Assembly: GCA_041156125.1 (NCBI GenBank) | Contig: JBEVTI010000007.1 | Location: 123,500-187,499 of the forward strand | Origin: Paraktedonobacter carboxidivorans | GTDB lineage: Bacteria; Chloroflexota; Ktedonobacteria; Ktedonobacterales; Ktedonobacteraceae | Direction: 5' to 3' | Length of the DNA stretch: 64,000 nucleotides | In this document: positions 36,886 to 45,555 of the stretch, piece by piece | Layout of the letters: each line of letters begins with the position of its first letter | Numbering within the stretch: position 1 is the first letter of the stretch | Notes under the pieces: generated by a model | Told to the model about the DNA's origin: nothing | Databases searched by the model: none | What the model saw: the letters and a program-made list of their open reading frames with translations, nothing else | Made by a program: the position numbers and the translations under genes

Positions 36886-37407
36886 ATGACGTCCTACGAG
36901 GGATACCAGGACCGTATCCTTACCTGCCGCGACTGTGGCCAGGAATTCACATTTACTGCCGGTGAGCAGGAATTTTTCGCAACTAAAGGCCTGACGAACG
37001 CCCCCAGCCGCTGCCCTGATTGCCGCAAGGCACGCCGCAACAGCGGCGGCGGTTCCTCCAGCCCTCGCCCGCGCGGTGAACAGCACGAAGCTATCTGCGC
37101 TAACTGCGGCAACCCCACTACGGTTCCCTTCATCCCACGCGAAGATCGCCCTGTCTATTGCAGCGATTGCTTCCAGGAGCAGCGGGCCTCGCGCCCCGCT
37201 CGCGGCGGCTACACCAATAGCAGCAGCAGCAGCTATAGCAGCGGTAGCGGTGGTAGCAGCGGTGGTAGCAGCGGCTATGGTAACAGCAGCAGCAGCGGCG
37301 GCGGCGGCGGCTACGGCGGTAGCAGCGGGCGCGGCGGCGGGCGTAGCGGTGGTGGCGGTGGCCGGGATCGCGACCGGCGGGACCGCGGCGATCGCGAGCG
37401 CTGGTAA
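36886..37407 (+). CDS. zinc-ribbon protein with disordered Gly/Ser/Arg tail
   Basis: 173 aa; AGAGGAAA 9 nt before the ATG. Two CxxC pairs form a first zinc ribbon (CRDCGQEF... CPDCRKARR, about 14-50). A second pair set (CANCG... CSDCFQEQR, about 73-98) forms another. From about residue 100 the chain is Ser/Gly/Tyr-rich (runs of S, GG, YGG) ending in RGG-like and alternating Arg/Asp (RDRDRRDRGDRERW). Such proteins are usually nucleic-acid binding and can phase-separate. The function is not known, though RNA binding is the best guess. Long leader and own promoter. Confidence 0.75.
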   Translation: MTSYEGYQDRILTCRDCGQEFTFTAGEQEFFATKGLTNAPSRCPDCRKARRNSGGGSSSPRPRGEQHEAICANCGNPTTVPFIPREDRPVYCSDCFQEQRASRPARGGYTNSSSSSYSSGSGGSSGGSSGYGNSSSSGGGGGYGGSSGRGGGRSGGGGGRDRDRRDRGDRERW

Positions 37408-37440
37408 TACCTGATAGAGCGACAAAATAACATAAGTCAT

Positions 37441-37556
37441 CCCTGATTCTTGGGAAATGGGAAACGCAGCCTTGTTCTTGCTGATACCGCAAGCAAGGCC
37501 CTTTCCCAGAGGTTTGTCGGGCAAAACAAGCAACGCGCCTTGCCCGACAAACCTCT
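37441..37556 (+). repeat. palindromic repeat family 2, copy 2
   Basis: Starts CCCTGATTCTTGGG and contains AGCAAGGCCCTTT and a hairpin with 17-bp arms AGAGGTTTGTCGGGCAA (37508-37524 / 37540-37556) and a 15-nt loop. Homologous to the minus strand of 25614-25729; the middle GTTAGAG of one copy is GTCGGG in the other, changed in both arms. Confidence 0.65.
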
Positions 37557-37847
37557 TCTATTACCTGGAGGTGGGAAGGTAGACAGTCTCCTGGCCTGCT
37601 TTTACGCAAACAGCTATGGGTTATATTTGAGCTATGCCAATTGATGATTGTCAGCCAGGCTGGCTTGCGCAGGCAGGAAAAAGCGCGCCTTTCCAACGCA
37701 GTGCAGATGCCGAGAAGTTCGCCAGGCGGCTACAGGAAACAGCCAGCAAGGCCTGCTGGATTTTAAGGTTATTCTCCCGACCATAATCTATGTTATACTA
37801 CTCACAATATAGTACTTATCCTCTCTGATTCTGGAGGTCTTTATTCA
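37557..37847. promoter_or_regulatory. spacer with promoter of the KAS III-like gene
   Basis: TGTTATACT (37791-37799) is a good extended -10; the -35 is weak. A 50-codon frame (37634-37786) lacks a ribosome-binding site and is not called. Leader about 45 nt. Confidence 0.5.
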
Positions 37848-39095
37848 ATGTCACGAGCTTCAACCGGGTCAGAATGGCCCGCGTACACCTTCATTATTCC
37901 TCAAATCTACACGCAGGCGGGGGTACGTCTGGTTGGTCTGGGCAACTACACCCCGACAGGAATTATCACGAATGAGTTCTTCGCCTCTATTTCCACCAGG
38001 TTGGGCGATCCTCGTACCGCTGAAGATCTGGAACGCGTCACCGGTCTGGAAACCCGTCATGTGCGCGCCAGTACCCTGGCCCTCTGTCGTCAAATGGCCG
38101 GCGCGGATGCCCCTGGCCTGATCGAGGGTTCCGGGCCTGCCAACGAGACGCTGGTAGATATGGCGCTGGTCGCCACACGCCGGGCATTGGCCAGCGCGGG
38201 CCGCGAGCTCTCTGAAATCGATACTATCATTGGTGCCTCTTCCTCAGATAATGATGCTTTCCCTACCATCGCTGCCCAGGTAGCTACACGCCTTGGCCTC
38301 GGCCCCGTGCGCGCTACTATGCTCAAGGGCGCTTGTGCCTGTCAAACTGAGGCTTTTCAGATCTGCGCGGAGATTCTGGCGGCCAGTTCCGCGAAGCTGT
38401 TGCTTCTGGTGACTGCCGAGGGACTCTTACCGAATATCATGAATGTGCTGGATTGGAAAACTAGCTCGCTCTTCGGGGAAGGGGCCGCAGCTTTTCTACT
38501 GGAGCGTAGCACGGAGCAGACTTATGCAATCAATGGCGCTGATGCCAGCCTCGGCCCGACACTGCTCTATCAGACACCGCTGCGCAAAGATGTCGTTGAA
38601 ATGGCCGAGGTGGACCTGCGTATCCGCCAGCTCTACCACGATGGCAATGGCGCTGAACTGAATAAACTACTCAACCAGTATTTGATTGGCTACACCAAAA
38701 TGAATGGCCGCGAGGTCTTTCGCACAGCTCCGCGCGCCATGGCGGAAGCGCTGGATGCGGTACGGCGTCACGCCAATCTTGACCACGACGCCATCGCTCA
38801 TATTATTCCCCACCAGGCTAATTCCCGCATTACCCGTCGCCTGGGCGAACTGCTGATCAACGACTACGGCTGGCCTGAGTCCATTCAACCCAAAATTGTA
38901 GATAACTTCCGCTACTATGGCAATCTCTCCAACGCCAGCATCGCTACCGCGCTGATCGAACTGATTCGCCAGCATAAAATTCACGATGGCCAGTGGATGG
39001 CTCTACCCGCTGTTGGCGGCGGTATGAACTACGGCTGCTGGCTTTTACGCTATCACGAATTTGCCGATATGCAAGCAATCTATCAACCCACATAA
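37848..39095 (+). CDS. 3-oxoacyl-ACP synthase III-like enzyme
   Basis: 415 aa, GGAGG 10 nt before ATG. The thiolase fold of the FabH group with nucleophile Cys163 in KGACACQTEAF, His in IIPHQANSRI and Asn in GNLSNASI. Chain is about 90 residues longer than FabH, with an N-terminal extension (about 25 aa) and an insertion near 230-280. It joins a short acyl-CoA to malonyl-ACP in FabH; family members also make secondary metabolites or beta-lactone/olefin precursors. No fatty-acid synthesis genes are beside it, so a specialised role is possible. Confidence 0.85.
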   Translation: MSRASTGSEWPAYTFIIPQIYTQAGVRLVGLGNYTPTGIITNEFFASISTRLGDPRTAEDLERVTGLETRHVRASTLALCRQMAGADAPGLIEGSGPANETLVDMALVATRRALASAGRELSEIDTIIGASSSDNDAFPTIAAQVATRLGLGPVRATMLKGACACQTEAFQICAEILAASSAKLLLLVTAEGLLPNIMNVLDWKTSSLFGEGAAAFLLERSTEQTYAINGADASLGPTLLYQTPLRKDVVEMAEVDLRIRQLYHDGNGAELNKLLNQYLIGYTKMNGREVFRTAPRAMAEALDAVRRHANLDHDAIAHIIPHQANSRITRRLGELLINDYGWPESIQPKIVDNFRYYGNLSNASIATALIELIRQHKIHDGQWMALPAVGGGMNYGCWLLRYHEFADMQAIYQPT

Positions 39096-39292
39096 GCTCT
39101 GCCTGATTGGCAAGATCAGGACAAAACGATGCTTTTCTGCAAATGAGATAAGCAGGCGCTGTACTTTTGCTGACGCTTTATTCATGTCGTCTTCCTGCGC
39201 GCGGTTAGAAACCGGCTTTTGCTGGCACGGTGCAGGTTAAAAAGCGCGACGCTGAATTATCTCATTTACAACCTGGGTCACCGCATATTTTT

Positions 39293-40180
39293 TTATAGCA
39301 GGGAGCGTTCGTAGGTGTAAAAGGTATTGTCGCTGGCTGTGTATTCGGCTCCGCTGAAGGCTTCACGCACCATCATCAGGTCTGGCACGTTGGCGCGTAC
39401 AGAGTCAAGACCCAGCGCGGGCAGGCGTCTACGCAGGGCGTAGGCCAGCAGACTGATCGATTCGGTGGTGCCGTCGATGTAACCAATGAAAAGGTGCTTG
39501 TCCTGTCTGCCCGCGCGCGTCTCAGCTATGGCCAGACCATCCAGGCGCTCCCAACGGCGCAGTAGATAAATCTGCTCGGCCTGAATCTTCTCTTGTAGCA
39601 AGGTGTCAGAGATACGATAGCCCACAAAACCCGCGTAATAAAGGCCACCTACGCTGGGAAAAAGGTTAGAGATATTGAGGTAATCAATTATCTCAGCGAG
39701 ATCCTCAGGCGCGGCCAGCACTGGCTCCTCCAGACCGTAGAGACGCCTGGGCGGCTCAGTTAACGCTCTGGCGCTGTGAGGCGCAAAGATGCCTATGCGG
39801 TGAAAATGGGACTGCTCAACCATGTGAATAGAGGCGCTATTGGTTGCATTGGTCAGCAGGCGCACAATCGACGCGCCACGCCGTATGGCTTCCGCGCCAG
39901 CCTCAAAACTGAGCTGGTGACCGATGCCTTGCTGGCGATAAGCTGGATCGACGCGCATACCCTCCTGCCAGGCGTCAGTTGCGTTGAGCATGAGCATATG
40001 TACAATACCCACCGGCTGACTAGCGACCAGCGCGACTAATAACTGACCCGCGGGATCATTCAACCACTCATCCCACCTGGAGGCGATGTAGTCGCCCCAT
40101 TCCCAGGTATGCTCGCAAAAAGCTAAGACAGCCTCGCGATCCTCCGCCCGCGCCTGACGAATCTGCATCTCAGCCACCAT
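39293..40180 (-). CDS. GNAT acetyltransferase (two GNAT-like halves)
   Basis: 295 aa. The start is unclear among several ATGs overlapping the end of the upstream gene; 40180 is used (40168 is also possible). The first half has the acetyl-CoA loop VDPAYRQQGIGHQLSFEA (about 85-100) and a normal N-terminus (IRQARAEDREAVLAF). The second half (about 160-295) has another alpha/beta pattern ending ASDNTFYTYERSLL, like a second GNAT domain without the clear loop. Last gene of a three-gene minus-strand set with the Glu/Ala protein and DinB. Confidence 0.82.
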   Translation of the reverse strand: MVAEMQIRQARAEDREAVLAFCEHTWEWGDYIASRWDEWLNDPAGQLLVALVASQPVGIVHMLMLNATDAWQEGMRVDPAYRQQGIGHQLSFEAGAEAIRRGASIVRLLTNATNSASIHMVEQSHFHRIGIFAPHSARALTEPPRRLYGLEEPVLAAPEDLAEIIDYLNISNLFPSVGGLYYAGFVGYRISDTLLQEKIQAEQIYLLRRWERLDGLAIAETRAGRQDKHLFIGYIDGTTESISLLAYALRRRLPALGLDSVRANVPDLMMVREAFSGAEYTASDNTFYTYERSLL

Positions 40181-41753
40181 GCTCTCCATCTGTCTTGTCC
40201 TCGCGCACCCGCCTTGACGAGGCACGGCGCGCTGACGAACGAGGTGGCTCGCTCGCGCCTGACGTGTTATTACGCGCGCCCCGTGGCGTTGGAGCCCCCT
40301 CGCTGTCTATATGTGAAGTACTCGCTGCCGCGCGATGGGAACGCCGTGAGGCTTTCACTGGCGCGCTAATTGCTTCATCCCTGCTTTCTGTTTTGCCGTT
40401 CACCTGGGAAGCACTCGTCCCACCACGGGAACGTCGCGTTGTTGCTTGCTTTACTGGCTGCGTAGCATGCGCTTGAACCTCATCCCCAGGCACGCCTACA
40501 GCTTCCACTGATTGCTGCTCGGATACGCCTATCCCTTCAACCTGTAGCGAGGCGATCTCAGCGCTTGCTTCCTCAAGCATAGAAGCCTCCGGGTCCAGTT
40601 CGATCAGATCCCGTGTCGCGTTGATATCATCCAGTGGGAAGCTCTCATTATCCAGCATATCTCCCATATCAAGCTCATCAAGGGCAAGCGTTTCATTCGC
40701 ATCAAACAGACTGTCCTCAGACTCCGCTGCTGACTCGCTCTGTGCCTCTGCGCTGGCCTCTCCTTCTGCTGCCTCTTCCTCCGCCTCTTCCGCCGCTGAC
40801 TCGCGCCGTGCCTCCGCGCTATCCTCTCCTTCTGCTGTCTCTTCTTCCGCCTCTGCGCTAGCCGCTTCTTCTACCAGCGCGAGGAGAGCCGCCTCCGCTG
40901 CTGACTCGCTCTGTGCCTCTGCCTCTGCGCTGGCCGCTTCTTCTTCTACCAACGCGAGGAGGGCTGCCTCTTCCGCCCCCTCCTCCGTTGCTAACTCACT
41001 TTGCCCCTCTGCCTCTGCGCTGGCCACTTCTTTTGTTATAAGTGCCAGGAGAGCTGCCTCTTCCGCCTCTGCCTTTTCTCGCGCCGCTAATTCACGTCGC
41101 GCCCTGTCCTCTGCCTCTTCCCTGCTCTCCTCTTCTACCAGCGCAATTAGAGCCGCCTCTTCTACCGCTTCCTCCGCTTCTTCTAGCATTGCTAACTCAT
41201 CCAGCGCCCTGGCCCTGACCTCTTCCCTGATCTCTTCTTCTTCTACTCGCGCGATAAGGGCCGCTTCTTCTTCCGCCTCTTCCGCCTCTGCTTGCGCTGC
41301 CAACTCACGCAGCGCCTCAGTCTCGGCCTCTTCCCTGGCTTTTTCTTCCACTACCAGGGTAATGAAAGCTGTCTCCTCTTCCTCTTCTCTGGCCTCCTCT
41401 TCCACCGCCAGCACCTGCACAAACGCTGCGACCTCAGCTTCCGCTTCGTCAGTTATTGCTTCGGCTACAGCTTCCTGTAAAATAGCTTGCGCGCTTTCAG
41501 GCGTCTCTAATTCACCTTGTAGCGTGCGTCTGGCCGCGCGAATGGCCTCCAGTTTCGCCTCGCTCTCCTGCAAAGAAGCCTGTTGCTCTTCGAGAGCACG
41601 CGTGGCTCTGGCCAGCTTCTGTTCGGCCTTCTGGAAGCCGCGGCGAACATCCGCGGTAGCCCTCATAGCCCGGGCTTCACGTTTAGCCTGCTTTTTTAGC
41701 TTCTTCTTCAGTTCATCGGAAGACAGTCCACTATTGCGGTTTTTCTCATCCAT
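40170..41753 (-). CDS. Glu/Ala-rich repeat protein
   Basis: 527 aa. Residues 1-100 are a basic then charged helix (DELKKKLKKQAKREARAMRA). Residues 100-370 consist of imperfect repeats of 25-40 aa around the pattern E-E-A-A-L-(I/L)-A-L-V-E-E-E, with very high Glu and Ala. The end is basic (RRSRGG, SRRSHRAAAS, RRASSRRVRED). It should form a long alpha-helical rod or coiled coil with oppositely charged ends. No known family. The repeat DNA is prone to slippage, so copy number may vary between strains. Starts 5 bp after dinB-like gene. Confidence 0.75.
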   Translation of the reverse strand: MDEKNRNSGLSSDELKKKLKKQAKREARAMRATADVRRGFQKAEQKLARATRALEEQQASLQESEAKLEAIRAARRTLQGELETPESAQAILQEAVAEAITDEAEAEVAAFVQVLAVEEEAREEEEETAFITLVVEEKAREEAETEALRELAAQAEAEEAEEEAALIARVEEEEIREEVRARALDELAMLEEAEEAVEEAALIALVEEESREEAEDRARRELAAREKAEAEEAALLALITKEVASAEAEGQSELATEEGAEEAALLALVEEEAASAEAEAQSESAAEAALLALVEEAASAEAEEETAEGEDSAEARRESAAEEAEEEAAEGEASAEAQSESAAESEDSLFDANETLALDELDMGDMLDNESFPLDDINATRDLIELDPEASMLEEASAEIASLQVEGIGVSEQQSVEAVGVPGDEVQAHATQPVKQATTRRSRGGTSASQVNGKTESRDEAISAPVKASRRSHRAAASTSHIDSEGAPTPRGARNNTSGASEPPRSSARRASSRRVREDKTDGEHGG

Positions 41754-41758
41754 AGTTG

Positions 41759-42238
41759 CTACCTCTCATGATACACTTCCAGGGTGCGCCTGACCTGTTC
41801 AATGTGTGTGTGATCGTGCTCCAGCCAATAGCCCAACCATGTTTCAGCCGTAAAAATGCCATATTCCGGCTGCTTGCCCTGCCTCTGCCAATCAGATTCG
41901 CGCAACATGCGTAAGAGCGCCACGCTCGCGGCACGCTGCACAGCAAAGTCGCTGAGCAATTCCGCGAGTTGATCGCGCGTAGTGTTACGCGTGGCATACC
42001 ACTGTTTCTCATCATGCGGCGCAAGCAACGGCAGGTCTTCTTTGACAATCCGCTCCATCCGGGTGCGCATAACATACATTTCATCGTCTACAAGGTGAGC
42101 CAGCATCTCGCGCATACTCCACTCGTCGGACCCGACGCGAAAATCCAGGACTTCGTCGGCCAGACCCTCCGTGAGTCGCAGTAGCGTAGCATGGGTCTGC
42201 GCGAGAGCCGCGATCTGTTGCGAGCGAGATTGTGACAT
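41759..42238 (-). CDS. DinB-family protein
   Basis: 159 aa, start behind AAGGAGGA. The four-helix DinB/YfiT metal-binding bundle is indicated by WSMREMLAHLVDDE, a helix with Arg/Glu, and EHDHTHIEQVRR, giving His ligands from two helices. Some members are thiol transferases using bacillithiol or mycothiol; most are unassigned. First gene of the set with the Glu/Ala-rich protein and GNAT. Confidence 0.85.
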   Translation of the reverse strand: MSQSRSQQIAALAQTHATLLRLTEGLADEVLDFRVGSDEWSMREMLAHLVDDEMYVMRTRMERIVKEDLPLLAPHDEKQWYATRNTTRDQLAELLSDFAVQRAASVALLRMLRESDWQRQGKQPEYGIFTAETWLGYWLEHDHTHIEQVRRTLEVYHER

Positions 42239-42501
42239 AGATAGGTCAGTCCTCCTTCAGGGTAGTTCGCCAGGAATTGGTACACGTTGCAGAGCTATTG
42301 GCGCGGTGATCAAATTTAACTGATAATATTCTATGCGATGAGAAATTTTCTGTCAAAAACTTCTATCTATTGCTCTGTCAAGCTTCGTTTGACGAAACCT
42401 CCCTCCACCTCTGGGATTTTCTTGGCACATGACATTATTGCTCACCTTTTATGGCAGAAGACAAGCGATACCAATGCGTCGGCGTTGCTTGCCTTCTGCT
42501 A
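42239..42501. other. gene-free spacer
   Basis: The first half of the 466-bp gap between the dinB-like and ftsH genes holds no recognisable gene. The second half holds two palindromes listed separately. Confidence 0.5.
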
Positions 42502-42569
42502 TAAGAAGTGAGATGCATCAGGAAGCTGAGCACATCTGCGCTCAGCTTCCTGATGCATCTCACTTCTTA
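42502..42569. repeat. perfect hairpin, 29-bp arms
   Basis: Arms 42502-42530 and 42541-42569, loop CACATCTGCG. No U-tract on either side. It lies about 135 bp downstream of the ftsH stop and is not adjacent to any coding end. Confidence 0.85.
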
Positions 42570-42645
42570 GCATCTGGGGTGGGGCTTCCGCCTTACAAGT
42601 ATAGACTTTCTTCTAAGTGCTTCGCCGTTGGCGAAGTAAGGGTTT

Positions 42646-42694
42646 AAAGCTCAGGGTGGGAACGCGCTTGAGAAGCGTTCCCACCCTGAGCTTT
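42646..42694 (-). terminator. terminator hairpin of ftsH
   Basis: 20-bp exact arms (42646-42665, 42675-42694) with a 9-nt loop, starting 10 bp after the ftsH stop. On the minus strand an AAAAA run precedes it and a TTTAAA follows. Confidence 0.75.
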
Positions 42695-42704
42695 TTAATG
42701 CCTA

Positions 42705-44798
42705 CTAATTGCCATCGTTAGAGGGTTGAATATCCTGAGCGATGTGGCGATTCTCTGGCTCCTCAGGAGCAACAGTGAGAGGCATAGTCTTAGGCGTCGG
42801 CACATGTATAGGTGGCTCCACGCCCGTTTCTTTAAGAATTGTCTGCAGTTGAGTAGCGTCAATGGTCTCCTGGCGGCGCAACTCCTGAGCGATACGATGG
42901 AGGGTCGAGCGATTGCTCTCCATAATGGCAAGCGTCTGCGAGTAACAGGCGCGCACAATGCGATCTACCTCATCATCAATTAGCTCAGCCGTCTCTTCGC
43001 TATAGTCGCTGGGTGCGCCTGTCTCGGTGGGACCAGCGAAAGGACTCTGGCGCTCGCTGAAGGAGATGGTACCCAGGCGCTCGCTCATGCCCCAGCGAGT
43101 TACCATCTGGCGTGCCATCTGTGTAACGCGTTGCAGATCGTTCTCCGCGCCGGTAGTAATGCGGCCAATGGCCACCTCTTCGGCGGCGCGCCCACCCAGA
43201 CCATAGACTATCTGCGAAAGCAGGTACTCTTTAGAGTAGTTGTAGCGATCGTCAATGGGAGTGGACATGGTCACGCCAAGCGCCTGACCACGCGGCACGA
43301 TAGTGACCTTGGTGATCGGATCACCATCTGGGGAGAGCATGCCAGCCAGGGCGTGCCCACCTTCATGATAGGCCACCACATTCAAGTCCTCTTCACTCAA
43401 AACCAGCGGACGTTCCGCGCCAAGCATAATCTTGTCCAATGCTTCCAGGAAACACTGCTGGTTTACACGATCCAGATTGCGCCGCGCACCTAGCAGAGCC
43501 GCCTCGTTGACCAGATTAGCCAGATCAGCACCCACCATGCCCGTGGTGGCACGAGCCAGCGCGACAAGATCGACATCCGGGCCCAGCGGCACAGTGCGCG
43601 AGTGGATCTTAAGGATAGCCAGGCGCCCATTCCAATCGGGACGATCCACCGTCACCCGGCGATCGAAACGTCCAGGACGCAGCAGAGCCTGATCAAGACC
43701 ATCAGGGCGGTTGGTCGCGGCAATTACTACCACCGCCTGGCGATTATCGAAGCCGTCCATCTCCACCAGCAACTGGTTGAGGGTCTGCTCACGCTCATCG
43801 TTGGTATTAATACTGGCACCACGCTGACGGCCCACGGCGTCGATTTCATCGATAAAAATGATGCTCGGCGAAGCCTTTTTGGCCTGATCAAAGAGGTCAC
43901 GCACGCGGCTAGCACCTACGCCAACCAGCACCTCAACAAATTCAGAGCCAGACATCGAGAAGAAGGGCACGCCAGCTTCGCCAGCTACAGCCCTGGCCAG
44001 CAGGGTCTTACCTGTACCAGGAGGGCCTACCAGCAGCACGCCGCGCGGAATCTTACCGCCCAGGCGCTGAAACTTCTGCGGCGTCTTTAAAAATTCTACA
44101 ACCTCTTCCAACTCGTATTTGGACTCATCAACCCCGGCTACATCGGCGAAAGTGGTGCTGGGGCGATCCTCTAGAATAAGCTTGGCCCGGCTTTTGCCAA
44201 AGCTAAAGATGCCCTGCTGCCCCTGCGTCGCGCGCCGCGTCAGGAAGAAGAAGATGCCAATCAGGAAAACCCATGGCAAAACTGTGAACAGGATATTCAG
44301 CCAGAAACTATTATCAGCTGGTAGCTGACTAATAATCGTTACCTGAGTGGCGCACGTTGGTTTGCTCGCGGTCAGGGCTTTCAACAAACCGTCATCACCG
44401 CTGGGCATCTGCACCACGTGGTAGTTTACCAGGGATGTCCCATTGTTATTGATCCCGGTGCAAAGCCGCCCTCTAATATCGGTCGAGCCAGTAATCGTGG
44501 CAGTCTTGATATTCCCACTGCTGATCTGATGATAGAATTCACTATACAGCAAGTCAACGCTGGTAGGCGTGCTATTGGTATTCGCATTATTAAAAAACTG
44601 AAACAGATAGACGCCCAACATCAGAATCACGATCACCAGCAGCCAGCGATTGAGCGAAGACGAGCTACGCTGCGGAGGCTGTCCATTTGGGCCTGGATTC
44701 TGACCCTGATTCGGGCGCATAGAGTTCGGCTGCCGCGGACCAGGAGCGTTGCTGTTATTATTCTGTAGCCAAAATCTTTTGGCCAATACGTTATCCAT
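42705..44798 (-). CDS. ftsH: ATP-dependent zinc metalloprotease FtsH
   Basis: 697 aa. Two TM helices (about 52-72 and 160-182) with an outer domain between; the AAA ATPase has Walker A GPPGTGKT, Walker B FIDEID and the second region of homology (NRPDGLDQALLRPGRFDR). The protease part has H478-E-G-G-H482. It degrades misfolded membrane and short-lived regulatory proteins as a hexamer. The N-terminus has an Asn/Pro/Gln-rich tail of about 45 residues. AAGGGG precedes the ATG. Confidence 0.96.
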   Translation of the reverse strand: MDNVLAKRFWLQNNNSNAPGPRQPNSMRPNQGQNPGPNGQPPQRSSSSLNRWLLVIVILMLGVYLFQFFNNANTNSTPTSVDLLYSEFYHQISSGNIKTATITGSTDIRGRLCTGINNNGTSLVNYHVVQMPSGDDGLLKALTASKPTCATQVTIISQLPADNSFWLNILFTVLPWVFLIGIFFFLTRRATQGQQGIFSFGKSRAKLILEDRPSTTFADVAGVDESKYELEEVVEFLKTPQKFQRLGGKIPRGVLLVGPPGTGKTLLARAVAGEAGVPFFSMSGSEFVEVLVGVGASRVRDLFDQAKKASPSIIFIDEIDAVGRQRGASINTNDEREQTLNQLLVEMDGFDNRQAVVVIAATNRPDGLDQALLRPGRFDRRVTVDRPDWNGRLAILKIHSRTVPLGPDVDLVALARATTGMVGADLANLVNEAALLGARRNLDRVNQQCFLEALDKIMLGAERPLVLSEEDLNVVAYHEGGHALAGMLSPDGDPITKVTIVPRGQALGVTMSTPIDDRYNYSKEYLLSQIVYGLGGRAAEEVAIGRITTGAENDLQRVTQMARQMVTRWGMSERLGTISFSERQSPFAGPTETGAPSDYSEETAELIDDEVDRIVRACYSQTLAIMESNRSTLHRIAQELRRQETIDATQLQTILKETGVEPPIHVPTPKTMPLTVAPEEPENRHIAQDIQPSNDGN

Positions 44799-44916
44799 AG
44801 AAAAGCCCCTTGCTTTCTGACCGCGCCAGTGTGGGCGAGATCGCTCAGGTGGTTAGTTCTCCGTGCCACTACTCTAAAATAGTTAGGGCGAGCCATAGGG
44901 ATTAATATCTCATACT

Positions 44917-44922
44917 ATTATA
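44917..44922 (-). promoter_or_regulatory. likely -10 of ftsH
   Basis: On the minus strand TATAAT; the matching -35 is weak (TGCATT, 17-bp spacer). The leader would be about 110 nt. Confidence 0.4.
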
Positions 44923-45040
44923 TCCCATGCAAGCCCTCTAATGCACGCTATCTATCTTACGCTTAGAGGAGCTTAAAGTTATTTTTCTCCTCAGAGTAGC
45001 TCCAAGCAGGCTCTTTCTGTTGTTTAGCCACTAACTTGAG

Positions 45041-45412
45041 CTAACTTGCGGCATCCTCAAGCAGGTGTTGCCTGCCCCAGGCTATCATAGGTGTCAGAAC
45101 GGGTAGCAGGCTCTGACCCAGCACGGTCAGGCTGTACTCTACTTTGGGGGGTACAACCTGATAGTCAGTTCGCTCGATCAAGCCGAAGGCCGCCAGGGTC
45201 TTTAGCTCCCGGCTCAACACGCGTGGAGCTATTTCCTGGCTGCCGCTGATATCGCGCAAGAGACCTTTCTTAATTTCCCCATAGCGGCGAGGACCTTCCT
45301 GCAGGGCCCAGATGATGCGGAGCTTATATTTCCCATTGATCATCTCCTGAAACCCATAAACCGGGCACTCAAAGCGCGTTTGCTGCGCGGAAATTACTGG
45401 CGATTTCTTCAT
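45041..45412 (-). CDS. HxlR-family transcriptional regulator
   Basis: 123 aa. Winged helix of the HxlR type: Cys in FECPVYGFQEMINGKYKLRIIWALQEGPRRYGEI, recognition region ISPRVLSREL (here IAPRVLSREL), wing PPKVEYSLTVLG. Many members sense quinones, aldehydes or disulfide stress through this Cys. It is divergent from the NAD(P)-binding protein at 45556 and probably regulates it. Confidence 0.92.
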   Translation of the reverse strand: MKKSPVISAQQTRFECPVYGFQEMINGKYKLRIIWALQEGPRRYGEIKKGLLRDISGSQEIAPRVLSRELKTLAAFGLIERTDYQVVPPKVEYSLTVLGQSLLPVLTPMIAWGRQHLLEDAAS

Positions 45413-45476
45413 TGCATTTCTCCGCTTGTTCTATAGGCGTCGCTTTTAAAGCCTATAGTATCATTTTTGTCCCTAC

Positions 45477-45505
45477 TTGTCAAAATGCACATAGGTAGGT
45501 ATGCT
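45477..45505 (+). promoter_or_regulatory. promoter and probable HxlR operator
   Basis: TTGTCA (45477-45482), 17-bp spacer, TATGCT (45500-45505). The spacer and flank contain CCTAC...GTAGG and the repeated TAGGTAGGTA, the kind of short repeats HxlR regulators bind. A second inverted repeat ATAGGC...GCCTAT lies at about 45433-45456. Confidence 0.6.
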
Positions 45506-45555
45506 TGCGTTAGCAATGAAGAAAAGGCGTCTGCAACTATGAAAGGAAACGCAAG

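Noticed and set aside
36880..37533. 217-codon Ala/Val/Thr-rich open frame on the minus strand
   Set aside because: Shadow of the Gly/Ser-rich tail of the zinc-ribbon gene; no ribosome-binding site.
37634..37786. 50-codon open frame before the KAS III-like gene
   Set aside because: No ribosome-binding site and it overlaps the promoter region; could not be supported.
40621..41793. 390-codon Ser/Ala open frame on the plus strand
   Set aside because: Mirror of the Glu/Ala repeat gene; Ser/Ala codons arise from reading Glu/Ala codons backwards.
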